Assembly (NCBI GenBank): GCA_944325355.1
Contig: CALUZS010000017.1
Coordinates: forward strand, 1 to 64,000
Source of the DNA: an uncultured Parabacteroides sp.
Lineage (GTDB): Bacteria > Bacteroidota > Bacteroidia > Bacteroidales > Tannerellaceae
DNA: 64,000 bases
Direction: 5' to 3'
The notes under the pieces are model-generated. The model saw nothing but the letters and a program-made list of their open reading frames with translations, searched no databases and was not told where the DNA came from. Both the position numbers and the translations under genes were made by a program. Positions 18,112 through 27,019 of the stretch are shown here, piece by piece. Every line of letters begins with the position of its first letter. The first letter of the stretch is position 1.

Positions 18112-18257
18112 ACAAAAAAAGAGGTTGCCACAAGCAACCTCCTAAAAAATTCTATAAATCATAGCTAAAGCTTTGTTTTATAAAATTTTTTACTCATAGC
18201 TAAGGTTAATATTTTTTTACTTCCGCAAAGGAATATACTTTTTCTCGTTTTTGCAAA
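18112..18257 (-). ncRNA. Putative small RNA, unit C of three
   Basis: Read leftward: TTTG (18257-18254), 20 nt, TTCCTTTG (18233-18226), then a transcribed part of roughly 100 nt, then a terminator with stem GAGGTTGC/GCAACCTC (18141-18121) and a run of seven T. The body holds CTTAGCTATGA twice, each followed by an AT-rich stretch. Each ATG opens a tiny frame (MSKKFYKTKL and MIYRIF). No gene follows closely, so an RNA end product or a tiny peptide is likelier than a leader. Confidence 0.6.
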
Positions 18258-18477
18258 TAAATTTTCAATATTTTTATTTTTCAAATTCAATCCTTCAAAG
18301 CCTGTCTCCATTTCTTACAAGTGCTTCTCCAAACATTCTTTTACCAATCTAAACACTATCGTTCTCCTCGACTACTAAAAGACGAAATACCTTTTCAGTT
18401 CTCGTATTTACCCAAATACCAAAGGGGAACTTCAGCACTTTTATTAATTCTCGCCCAACCGACTTTCCTTAGGAAAA

Positions 18478-18628
18478 GAAAAAAGAGGTCTCTTGTGGCG
18501 ACCTCTCTAAAAAATCTTATGAATCCATAGCAAGAACTTTGGCTCAACAAAATTTTTTATAAATCATAGCTAAGGCTTACCAAATTTTTACTCTCACAAA
18601 GAAAAATAAAAAATCTCATTCATACAAA
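18478..18628 (-). ncRNA. Putative small RNA, unit B of three
   Basis: Same layout as unit C: TTTG (18628-18625), exactly 20 nt, TTTCTTTG (18604-18597), a body with CTTAGCTATGA and a second, weaker copy (CTTGCTATGGA), then a hairpin AGAGGTC/GACCTCT (18506-18484) followed by T-rich sequence. Tiny frames MIYKKFC and MDS start at the repeated ATGs. The hairpin stems differ in bases from the other units but keep pairing. Confidence 0.6.
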
Positions 18629-18924
18629 CATTTTCCATATTTTTTCTTTTATTTTTTCCAAACACATCTCAATATCCCATTAACAAAATTAAAAATCAAG
18701 CAAGGGAATCTTCTGAAACACTCTCCTGGGAAAAGAGAGTCCATGCACACATTTCTCTATTTTTCAAAGTCTATCCAAACATATTTACCCAATGCACAAC
18801 AGCCCTTGATTATAGAATAGCGACGTAATATGCCTGAATCATTCTCTCATAATGCACTTGTCGACATTAGAATCCGCATTATCCAAATTATACCTCAAAG
18901 TCCTACAATAAAGATTCCCATAAA

Positions 18925-19062
18925 TAAAAAAAGAGGTCGCTTGCAGCGACCTCTCAAAAAACTTTATGACTCATAGTTAAGGCTCTGGTATCATAAAATT
19001 TTTCTACAGATCATTATTTTTTCTTTTTCACAAAGAAAAGTTTTTTCCCCCATTTATGCAAA
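18925..19062 (-). ncRNA. Putative small RNA, unit A of three
   Basis: TTTG (19062-19059), exactly 20 nt, TTTCTTTG (19038-19031), a body with CTTAACTATGA, then stem AGAGGTCGC/GCGACCTCT (18954-18932) and seven T. The tiny frame MSHKVF begins at the repeated ATG. The first internal repeat is more diverged than in units B and C. Between units (for example 18641-18924) I see no other structure that I can name. Confidence 0.6.
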
Positions 19063-19236
19063 TAAAATCCTACATATTTTCTGATTTTATATTCCGACAC
19101 ATATTTTAGATTTCATAATCAACCTTTTTCTCGCATCGACAGTTCCAGTTTCTTATGGGAATTTCTACAAAAAACACTTTTCTTTCGTCGCATATAAAGT
19201 CACTCTTTTTTGAGTTTCCTCTATCCTCAAATTACC

Positions 19237-19263
19237 CGCCTGGGTAGCTAAACTTACCCAAGC
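19237..19263. repeat. Inverted relative of the 44-bp repeats
   Basis: The minus strand reads CGCTTGGGTAAGTTTAGCTA followed by CCCAGG, sharing GGGTAAGTTTAGCTA with the tandem repeats at 16277-16364. It sits 5' of the HxlR remnant. The two sites bracket the AlkZ/DUF169 pair and the small-RNA units. Confidence 0.6.
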
Positions 19264-19306
19264 GAATACCTACTTTCGCAAGAAGAAGCAACCCAACACA
19301 ACAAAC

Positions 19307-19570
19307 ATGAAATACGAGAGAAAGATACCCATAGACCTTGATTGCGGCGTGACCATTTATCAGATAATGGTTGGCGGCAAATGGAAACCGTACTTGATAA
19401 ACTGCATGAACCGTGGTCTCCGGCGACCGAGCGAGTTCCTGCGAGTCATCCCCGGAATCGGATTAGTTCCATCCGGTCTGACGCAATCCAACAGAATCAT
19501 TTTACACACACCCTATTGCCGGGACATAAAAAAGCCGGAGTGGCGAAATCACTTCGGCACTCCGGCATAG
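19307..19570 (+). pseudogene. Truncated HxlR-type regulator
   Basis: The first ~50 residues match the start of HxlR winged-helix regulators: DCGVTIYQIMVGGKWKPYLI, then GLRRPSEFLRVIPGI. An intact HxlR protein would continue with a LTQQLRELE helix and wing to about 110 residues. Here the sequence turns to unrelated residues and runs through the terminator hairpin to a stop at 19570. The DNA-binding helix is incomplete, so it cannot work as a normal regulator. An intact HxlR would sense redox or electrophile stress through the N-terminal Cys. Confidence 0.7.
19534..19566 (-). terminator. Strong terminator closing the polysaccharide operon
   Basis: Stem GCCGGAGTGGCGAA / TTCGGCACTCCGGC, 14 positions with one mismatch. 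On the minus strand it is followed at once by TTTTTT, 128 nt beyond the stop of the last glycosyltransferase gene. A looser T-rich tail on the plus side could also stop rightward transcription. Confidence 0.8.
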
Positions 19571-19693
19571 GGTTTGTTTTTATTAAAAATAGCGGAATTT
19601 CCGCTATGTCTTACGATTCAAAGTTATTCCATATTTATTCCATTCATCACCGATCTCCGTATAGGGTTATAAAGGATGTTGTACTATTTCCTT

Positions 19694-20761
19694 TTATCTA
19701 TACAACTTTTCATATTGTGCAGCTATATGCTGCCAAGTGTAATGTTGCTCAGCAAACTGCTTCAGTTTAGTTCCTTCTAAACCTTCTTGCGATAAAATTT
19801 GTATCAACTCTTCAGTATTCGAAAAATAACAAGCTTCATTATTGGTTGTTTCACGATTATACACTACATCATAAGCTATTATAGGACAACCGAAAAACAT
19901 TGCCTCTACCAACGATGGGTTAGTGCCACCGGCACTATGTCCATGTACGTAAAAAGCAGCATGGGAACGTAATGTAAATAATGTGTCCAAATCATAAATA
20001 GCATCTAGCAATCTGATATTTTCCACCCCTGCATATTCCTCATACAATTTCTCCGCATAAGGACTATGCTTCCAATTGCCTATAAATACAAACATTTTTC
20101 TCGACTGCGCAAACGCTTTCAGCGTGACATGGCAATTGTTTTCCGGTTCAATACGACAGACAGTAATAGCATATTCCTTATCTTTAAGTCCATATTGTTC
20201 CAAGATCTCTTGTTGTTGCTTTTCCGATACATCGCGCATTACGTGATCACCCCCGTAAGCTATCAATTCTGACTGTTTATTGTAACTCTCGGTAATATAA
20301 TCCTGTATTCCCTTATTATCCGCTACTACTACATCAGCGTTTCGCACAGCACAACTTTCGGAAAAACGCAGAAACCATCGTGCCAATTTGCCCCATTTTT
20401 CTCTACGATGTTCCAATCCATCTATATTTACAACTAATTTACTTTTGCTTAGAAGTTTAAGAATAGGCAAAAAAACACATCCAGATGTTCCCAATATCAA
20501 AACGGTATCAAAACCTCTTAAAACACGTATCATTGATAAGATATCATACGGTATACTCGAAATGCCATTAGCACGGAGTCCAACATATTTTAGACTACAG
20601 CCTTTATATTCTTTACGCCGGTCTGGCATATCAACACTGCTACAAAATACAGTATAATGAATATCCGGCGAACAATTACTGCCGATAATATTTTCTACAA
20701 GCGATTCAAAACCGCCGTACTTTGCCGGTACACCTTGAATGCCAACTATTGCTACGTTCAT
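19694..20761 (-). CDS. DUF1972-type family 4 glycosyltransferase
   Basis: 355 residues. The start VGIQGVPAKYGGFESLVENI is the mark of the DUF1972 N-terminal domain found in rhamnosyl- and glucosyltransferases of polysaccharide loci. A GT4 (GT-B fold) C-terminal domain follows, with the donor-binding EX7E-like segment at NPSLVEAMFFGCPIIAYDV. Such enzymes add a sugar from a nucleotide donor to a lipid-linked acceptor at the cytoplasmic face. It is the last gene of the locus. With dTDP-L-rhamnose made by the same operon, rhamnose transfer is plausible. Confidence 0.88.
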   Translation of the reverse strand: MNVAIVGIQGVPAKYGGFESLVENIIGSNCSPDIHYTVFCSSVDMPDRRKEYKGCSLKYVGLRANGISSIPYDILSMIRVLRGFDTVLILGTSGCVFLPILKLLSKSKLVVNIDGLEHRREKWGKLARWFLRFSESCAVRNADVVVADNKGIQDYITESYNKQSELIAYGGDHVMRDVSEKQQQEILEQYGLKDKEYAITVCRIEPENNCHVTLKAFAQSRKMFVFIGNWKHSPYAEKLYEEYAGVENIRLLDAIYDLDTLFTLRSHAAFYVHGHSAGGTNPSLVEAMFFGCPIIAYDVVYNRETTNNEACYFSNTEELIQILSQEGLEGTKLKQFAEQHYTWQHIAAQYEKLYR

Positions 20762-20852
20762 GTTGATTTATATAAAAATAATTATTACCAAGTTATTAGA
20801 TATTACCAATGATAATTACACTTAAGCTTTGAAGTACAACGTTAGTCTCAAA

Positions 20853-21947
20853 CTATTTATATAATAAATTAGCAATTCTATCTATCATTTTTTTTTCGCT
20901 AAACTTTTTAGAATATTCAAGTGCTTCTGTTGCTAAATGAAAAAAAGTTTTCTCATCCGATAAAACATCTTCAATACAATCGCTTATTTTATCTAACGCT
21001 TGCACATCTATCTTAAACCCATTCTTACCGTCTTCCACCATCTCTGCAATTCCCCCTACGGTAGGTACAATGACAGGCAGCCCTGCTGTCATCGCTTCTA
21101 AAGCTGTTAAACCAAAAGTTTCAATAGCAAATTTAGGATTAGTCAAATTTATCACTAATGAAGATTCGTTATAGAACCGTGATACATCGACTTGGCGAGG
21201 ATAAACCATTAAATTCCTCAATCCTGCAGGAATAATTTGTCTCACATACTTATCTATATTTTCCTGTGTATCATTGATAATAATAGTAAACTTAAATTGA
21301 GATAACCGTCTTGCTAATTCTATAAATTCTCGAGTACCTTTATATTCTTTCAACGATGAAAGCATTAGGATATTTTTATGTTCAAAAGCATCTTTCTTGT
21401 TAGGATAAAGCCTATTAACAAAATCTTGGGGCAAGGCATTAGGCACAACTACAACTCCTTTTCTTCTCTTCAAAAATGATGATTGATAAGCCGAAACACA
21501 GATAATTTTGTGCGCTATATGCTGCATAAGCCATGCAAGGAGTGCATAAAATGCACCCTTTATAAACGCATTCTCGTGATAGTGGTAAACCACCCGCTTT
21601 CCCATCATACGTCCAGCAAGCGCAGGACCGACCGGCAGCAATGTATTGATATAGAATACACAATCCCTGTAAAACAAATATCTAAAAGCAAAAAAGAATG
21701 TATATAATTGTACCGCAATATATCGTAACATGGTAATTATCCCATTATTCGAAAATAAATACCGATAAGTGTGCATTTTCAAATTCGGATAGCACTTCAA
21801 TTCATCCAATACGCCACCTTTGGAAGTTATCAAATCCACCCTATAATCCCGTTCAAGCAGCCCCTTCAGTACCATGCAAAGTACCTTCGGGCTACCGCTA
21901 TAATCATTAAGGAGGTGAAAACAAACAATCCGTTTCATTATAATCAT
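20853..21947 (-). CDS. Family 4 glycosyltransferase
   Basis: 364 residues with a GT-B fold. The N-terminal domain has an acceptor-binding start (FHLLNDYSGSPKVLCMVL) and a hydrophobic, membrane-facing middle (YTFFFAFRYLFY). The GT4 donor motif is ETFGLTALEAMTAGLPVIV. Its ATG overlaps the stop of the upstream gene (ATGA), so translation is coupled; a second ATG three codons in (21938) is an alternative start. It adds one residue of the repeat unit; donor and linkage cannot be read. Confidence 0.88.
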   Translation of the reverse strand: MIIMKRIVCFHLLNDYSGSPKVLCMVLKGLLERDYRVDLITSKGGVLDELKCYPNLKMHTYRYLFSNNGIITMLRYIAVQLYTFFFAFRYLFYRDCVFYINTLLPVGPALAGRMMGKRVVYHYHENAFIKGAFYALLAWLMQHIAHKIICVSAYQSSFLKRRKGVVVVPNALPQDFVNRLYPNKKDAFEHKNILMLSSLKEYKGTREFIELARRLSQFKFTIIINDTQENIDKYVRQIIPAGLRNLMVYPRQVDVSRFYNESSLVINLTNPKFAIETFGLTALEAMTAGLPVIVPTVGGIAEMVEDGKNGFKIDVQALDKISDCIEDVLSDEKTFFHLATEALEYSKKFSEKKMIDRIANLLYK

Positions 21948-23215
21948 TTAATTGGCACTAAGCGACTATAAATGTTATTCAAAAATAATTCTCTTTCATG
22001 CCACGTATAGCGTCTAGCACACTCAATAACACCATAAGCCAAATCCTTAAAACAATCAGGATGGTCAAGTAATTTATCAATCGCTTTAGCTAAAGCAGAA
22101 ACACAATCATCATATCGTCTAGCAATAGGCACACGAATACCACATTGGTCACACAACGTATCGTGCATTCCACAATGGTCAAAACTCATTGTTGGCACAC
22201 CGTAACTCATAGCTTCCCATATCGTTGTAGGATTACCCTCGCTTACACTTGTGATTACATGTAAATGAGCAGAATTAAATATTTTCACAGCTTTTTGTCT
22301 CGGCAATTGACCATGCCATGTAATCAACTTATCTAATCCATTCTCTTTAGCAAACTTGCGCAAGTTATCACGCAATGGCCCGTCGCCCACGATATCAACA
22401 TGCAACATATTGCGATTATACACCTGCACCAAAGATTCGAGGAATATGCCTATTGATTTCCTAGCATCCAACGTCCCTATTACAATGATGTTATATTTGC
22501 TGGGATTGTCAAATTTGCTTTCATCAAGAGCTATTTCCCCCGTTATGCAATTTTCAGGCAAACAAATACTGTTCTTTTGATACACTTTTATAAATTTACA
22601 TTGATTTTCGGAAGTCGCTGTCATTAAAACATCCGTAGCCTTAAGAGCCTGTTTCAGTCTCCTTTTGGTATATAACTGTATCGTATTAGCAATATTTCTA
22701 AATGACAACTTCAACTTTCCAAGCAACGGCATGTGCTTCATTAATTGCCAAGGTACATTATTAGCTCCACCAACAGGTCCCCATACATATGGCAAACCTA
22801 ACTTCCACAAATAGCCAGGCTCCCTATAACCGATCATACCAACGTAATGTACCAAATCAAATTGTTCCTCTTTTATTAATTGCCGTGCCACTTTATAAGC
22901 CTGTCTGTGCCACACATTATATGCATAATAGAATGTATAAACAAATAATTTGTGTCTGTTGGGATAATTCAACATATTTGCCCACTTATTAGGATAAACA
23001 GGAATTAAACGCACATTAGGATTTGGATTTACTTTTATATAACTCTCCATTTCTTTACAGTCTCCCATGTGATCTCCTGACGCTCCATATAGCACAGTAA
23101 GTCTATTGTTCTTAGACATATGCGTAACATAATTCCAAGCTACGGAATATTCACTACCCCTATTTGGCGACAGCAGATATGCCAAAACCAATATATTATA
23201 TTTCCGATTTTCCAT
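21944..23215 (-). CDS. Family 4 glycosyltransferase
   Basis: 423 residues. It opens with LVLAYLLSPNRGSEYSVAWN, typical of GT4 enzymes of capsule loci. The donor site has EGNPTTIWEAMSYGVPTMSF, keeping the EX7E glutamates. WGPVGGANNVPW is a conserved acceptor-side motif of a GT4 subgroup. It lies 4 nt after the GT2 gene and overlaps the next GT4 gene by 4 nt, so the trio forms a tight translational block. Confidence 0.88.
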   Translation of the reverse strand: MENRKYNILVLAYLLSPNRGSEYSVAWNYVTHMSKNNRLTVLYGASGDHMGDCKEMESYIKVNPNPNVRLIPVYPNKWANMLNYPNRHKLFVYTFYYAYNVWHRQAYKVARQLIKEEQFDLVHYVGMIGYREPGYLWKLGLPYVWGPVGGANNVPWQLMKHMPLLGKLKLSFRNIANTIQLYTKRRLKQALKATDVLMTATSENQCKFIKVYQKNSICLPENCITGEIALDESKFDNPSKYNIIVIGTLDARKSIGIFLESLVQVYNRNMLHVDIVGDGPLRDNLRKFAKENGLDKLITWHGQLPRQKAVKIFNSAHLHVITSVSEGNPTTIWEAMSYGVPTMSFDHCGMHDTLCDQCGIRVPIARRYDDCVSALAKAIDKLLDHPDCFKDLAYGVIECARRYTWHERELFLNNIYSRLVPIK

Positions 23216-23219
23216 CTGG

Positions 23220-24095
23220 TCAATCCTTTTTCAATAACAATACAGTTTTATATGCCTCAACACGTTCTCGTACACTCCATCTATTAAACAGAACCGAAAC
23301 ACGTATAAGACATAGAGACAAATAAAAAAGCACGAACTTGATGCCGCTGTAATGCTTACATATATAATAATTATAGCTATGTTGCGACATTATAAATCGA
23401 TTGAAAGTAAGTCCTAAATTACCAAAACTACCACCATCGAAATGCATGATACATGGACCATCTATTATACGACGCAGGTAACCTTCTCGTGCCATACGCA
23501 ATTGTAGGTCGGTTTCTTCATAATACATAAATATGTTCTTGTCAAATCCTCCAAATTCCAAAAAAATATCACGACTCACAAACATATCTGCTCCGACCAC
23601 AAAATCCACATTGTACTCATCCGGATGATTAGAATAATCCTTTGCACACCGAAACAATCGACCTATCAAGTATCTAAATTCATTACATGGAGATGGAAAT
23701 CGTCCGAAAGACGTGTTTGATCTCAAATTTCGGTCAAGCAACCAACAACCAAGTACACCAATACGCTCACAGGTGTGTGTCTCTGCATAATCATAAAATA
23801 ACTTTACGGCATTATTTAACAGCAAAGTATCTGAATTGAGCAGAAACAGGTATTTACCAGAAGCTCGGACTGCACCAAAATTGTTAGCTCGACCGAATCC
23901 TAAATTAATATCACTGTCTATCCACATAACTTGCTGAAATTTATCATTGATATACTCTTTAGATCCGTCGACCGACGCATTATCCACAACAATTACTTCA
24001 AACTGCACACCCGTAGTATACTTATACAATGAATCCAAACACTCAGCAAGCATTTTACGAGTGTTATAATTAACTATTATTACCGATACATCCAT
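23220..24095 (-). CDS. Family 2 glycosyltransferase, rhamnosyltransferase-like
   Basis: 291 residues, GT-A fold. VSVIIVNYNTRKMLAECLDS and VVDNASVDGS are the GT2 nucleotide-binding strands; LLNSDTLL gives the DxD-like metal site and YYEETDLQLRM the catalytic ED box. The order and spacing match WbbL-type rhamnosyltransferases, which fits the dTDP-L-rhamnose genes in this locus. A short hydrophobic segment near the C-terminus (FVLFYLSLCLIRVSVLF) suggests membrane contact. Acceptor unknown. Confidence 0.88.
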   Translation of the reverse strand: MDVSVIIVNYNTRKMLAECLDSLYKYTTGVQFEVIVVDNASVDGSKEYINDKFQQVMWIDSDINLGFGRANNFGAVRASGKYLFLLNSDTLLLNNAVKLFYDYAETHTCERIGVLGCWLLDRNLRSNTSFGRFPSPCNEFRYLIGRLFRCAKDYSNHPDEYNVDFVVGADMFVSRDIFLEFGGFDKNIFMYYEETDLQLRMAREGYLRRIIDGPCIMHFDGGSFGNLGLTFNRFIMSQHSYNYYICKHYSGIKFVLFYLSLCLIRVSVLFNRWSVRERVEAYKTVLLLKKD

Positions 24096-24114
24096 CCTTT
24101 ACTAAGAATCATTA

Positions 24115-25329
24115 CTAACAGAATTTTTCTTTATTGTAGTAATAAATAAATATCCCACTCAACATCAACAATATATTATAAGCATTATTAAATAGCCCCC
24201 AAACAGATGCATTAATAATGAACGTTGCCAAGACACCACCTATTGCCATATAGCAAAACATTTTTAAATCAGAATCATCTATATTGCGCAGTTTCCACAT
24301 TGCCCTTACTAATATAAGTCCAAATAAAATAAAGCAAGCCATTCCTAAATAACCAACTTTTATAAGTATATATGGATATGCATTATGTAAAATTGGTATA
24401 TATCTGATTCCTATTGGTGATATTACCATATCAATTTTTTCACCAAACCCCCCACCTAAGATTCGGTTCTTTATATGATAATTCTCAAATTGGTTCATCG
24501 CCCTATATGCTTCATAGGCACGGTAATTGTCATTACGTTTTTTTGATGATGAAAAATCATCCTCGGTCATCTCTTCGACAGAATGTAACAATACTTCAAC
24601 GGTGGTATTATTAGGATTAGCTGATAGCAACATTACAATGCTAATTAAAGTCACTATACCAATAACAATAAAACGCATTAATCTTTCTTTGATATATGAC
24701 CAAGCTACGATACCCATAAAAACAAGGACTGTAATCCAATATGTACGTGAACCGCTAATATAGATGGCAAGTAAATTGATTAAAAATAGAATAATATATA
24801 TAACTCCTTGTTTTTTTACCGTTTGTGAGTTTGAAGTGACATCCCACAATAAAATTCCAAGTGACAAAAATACAGCACAACTAACACTCGAATCTCTTTC
24901 ATAACGAGCAGCTCTTGGATCCCCCAATGCTAACATACCGACTTCTATAAATACACTAAACACATAAAAAATAGCCATAAAAATACCTACTATAAGGAAT
25001 GCCTGCTTAAGCACATTTATTGAAGTTCGTTTAGCAATAATGCATCCAACATAACAAGTAAAAACTGGAGATAAGAAATAATATATGTCTTTAAAAGTAT
25101 CATACATTTCATGTTTTGGCAATCCCATAACAAATCCAACCAATATGGGAAACATTATTATTGCTACATATTTGAATACTGGCCAATACAGTCCATCTCG
25201 TAATATATACCATACACAAATTATATAAAATGTCAAAAAACCTATATCTCCGAACAAATTTCTATTTGTAATGAGAAAAAGGATTATGGCAAGTTTTATA
25301 CTTTGATATGTATCGAATTTTGTTACCAT
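24115..25329 (-). CDS. O-antigen/capsule repeat-unit polymerase (Wzy-like)
   Basis: 404 residues with about ten to twelve hydrophobic membrane segments and one long periplasmic loop (about 240-300: VEEMTEDDFSSSKKRN, then FGEKIDMVISPIGIRYIP). This is the form of O-antigen ligase/polymerase family proteins; primary sequence is always weakly conserved. As the only such protein in the locus it should be Wzy, which joins flipped repeat units into a chain at the outer face of the inner membrane. It is very AT-rich compared with the rfb and export genes. Confidence 0.8.
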   Translation of the reverse strand: MVTKFDTYQSIKLAIILFLITNRNLFGDIGFLTFYIICVWYILRDGLYWPVFKYVAIIMFPILVGFVMGLPKHEMYDTFKDIYYFLSPVFTCYVGCIIAKRTSINVLKQAFLIVGIFMAIFYVFSVFIEVGMLALGDPRAARYERDSSVSCAVFLSLGILLWDVTSNSQTVKKQGVIYIILFLINLLAIYISGSRTYWITVLVFMGIVAWSYIKERLMRFIVIGIVTLISIVMLLSANPNNTTVEVLLHSVEEMTEDDFSSSKKRNDNYRAYEAYRAMNQFENYHIKNRILGGGFGEKIDMVISPIGIRYIPILHNAYPYILIKVGYLGMACFILFGLILVRAMWKLRNIDDSDLKMFCYMAIGGVLATFIINASVWGLFNNAYNILLMLSGIFIYYYNKEKFC

Positions 25330-25555
25330 ATTTCACATAGATGCATAAAAGTGTATATGTCTATTTAGAGTTCATTTTAACACACAAACTAAGAAGATTT
25401 AAGACTAAAATATTTCAAACCAATCATTTGTTTCATTAACCATAATACTGTTTCGAATGCTAAAAATGAAAAACAGACCTTTAGCCTTACACAATTCAGC
25501 TAATAGGCTATTCTGTTCTGCGATCTATTAAGAATGATTATCGCGACTTTCCTAA
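25330..25555. other. Gap between flippase and polymerase genes
   Basis: 226 AT-rich bases, unusually long for this operon. I find no open frame or clear promoter, and see it as a likely site of past gene loss or exchange. That is inference from spacing only. Confidence 0.3.
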
Positions 25556-26995
25556 TCAAGAAAAAATTTTATTCTTCACACGTAAAATCATAAATACATA
25601 TATCTCATTTTTAATTATATAAAATAATACAAAATGAGTATATAGAAATGTAATACCAATAGCTAATAACAATGCGAGAAAACGGAACTCCATAAAAGAA
25701 ACTAAATAGCAAATAACAAATAACGGCAAAAATGAAACTATATATTTTACTATCTCTTTCAATGAAATTGTTATTTTCGTTAGTTTCCAAACAAAATAAT
25801 ATGCTGATATAAATACAGCTATTTCAGAAAAAGTCCAAACTAACACAGACCCCATACTTTGTAGCCTACTAACCAATAGCATATTAAATAACATTCCAAC
25901 GAGTCCACCAATCAATGAATTTGCAAAAACCATTTTGTCAGCACGAAGTGGCATTAAAAGTTGAACTATCAAAATTTGTTCTAATCCAATAATCAGAATA
26001 AGCGGCGTGACAATACGAAGTAATGGTACAGCAGGCTCATAACCGCTACCGGCAATAATAGCAACAATCTCCGGAGCAAATACTTCAGTAATAATAATAA
26101 TGGGAAATGCAAAAGTATAGAGTATTGAAAACGATTTTCTTATCATTATTCTCACATTATCCATATCATTCGCAGCTAGCATTGCACTAATACGGGGCAT
26201 CATTACCAAAGTAAATGAAGTGTAAAGTGCCAAAATAATATTCTGTATTTTTGTTGCTGTTGTATAATATCCTACTTGGTCATCATTAGAGACAAACCCT
26301 AGATAAACAACATTAAAACTTGTATAAAGTGTCTGTAACAAAGTTTGGCACCCAAGAAAAAGAATAGGGAATGAATATCTCTTAAAAACAACTCGAATCG
26401 ATTGCCATGAAAATTTCACAAACTTATGGCTATAAATGCTATTAATAAGCCCATTCAGCACATATAATCCAACAGTTATAACGAAATATAAATTATAATC
26501 TTCCTTATCCCGTATAAACACAAAAATAGAAACTACATACGTTATGCGGACTACAATTGTACGCATAGTTATATACTTAAAATCTTCTAACCCTTTAAAC
26601 AACCATTCTATTATAAGAGTATTGAATAGTATCTGAAGAATTCCAATGTAGAGCAACTTACGATAAGGAGTTAGTTGAGGTAATATCTCTATTGCTATAA
26701 TATATAATACTATTACAAAAAAGGTAAACAACAAATTTATTTGGAATATTCCCGAAAATGCCTTATCCAATCTCTCCTTGTCGCCTTTTGCTGCTGCAAT
26801 CTCACGAATTCCAAGCGCGGTAATTCCAAAAGTAGAAAACAGAGAAGTAAATAGAACTACACTTTGGACAAAATTACATATACCAATATTGGTTACTCCC
26901 AAAACTCTCGATACATATGGATATGTAATAAATTGAAAAAAATATAAAGAGGTAGTGAGAATACTACTGTAAGCTATATTCTTCTTTAAACCCAT
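25556..26995 (-). CDS. Polysaccharide flippase (Wzx-like)
   Basis: 479 residues with about fourteen membrane segments. The start MGLKKNIAYSSILTTSLYFF and YVSRVLGVTNIGICNFVQSV, then FSTFGITALGIREIAAAKGD, are typical of the MOP/PST exporter superfamily. It moves the undecaprenyl-diphosphate-linked repeat unit across the inner membrane for Wzy. It is AT-rich like the polymerase and glycosyltransferase genes, as expected for the variable part of a capsule locus. Confidence 0.9.
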   Translation of the reverse strand: MGLKKNIAYSSILTTSLYFFQFITYPYVSRVLGVTNIGICNFVQSVVLFTSLFSTFGITALGIREIAAAKGDKERLDKAFSGIFQINLLFTFFVIVLYIIAIEILPQLTPYRKLLYIGILQILFNTLIIEWLFKGLEDFKYITMRTIVVRITYVVSIFVFIRDKEDYNLYFVITVGLYVLNGLINSIYSHKFVKFSWQSIRVVFKRYSFPILFLGCQTLLQTLYTSFNVVYLGFVSNDDQVGYYTTATKIQNIILALYTSFTLVMMPRISAMLAANDMDNVRIMIRKSFSILYTFAFPIIIITEVFAPEIVAIIAGSGYEPAVPLLRIVTPLILIIGLEQILIVQLLMPLRADKMVFANSLIGGLVGMLFNMLLVSRLQSMGSVLVWTFSEIAVFISAYYFVWKLTKITISLKEIVKYIVSFLPLFVICYLVSFMEFRFLALLLAIGITFLYTHFVLFYIIKNEIYVFMILRVKNKIFS

Positions 26996-27019
26996 TGTAC
27001 AACTTCTATATCAAACAAA

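Noticed and set aside
18112..18257. Attenuator leader of the DUF169 operon
   Set aside because: The DUF169 operon has its own perfect -7 box at 17799-17806, over 300 bp beyond the terminator of unit C.
18321..18530. 69-codon plus-strand frame in the small-RNA region
   Set aside because: Runs through the unit B terminator hairpin, no promoter box or recognisable domain.
18112..19062. CRISPR array
   Set aside because: Only three copies, 370-435 bp apart, with diverged sequence; promoter-body-terminator layout fits RNA genes, not spacers.
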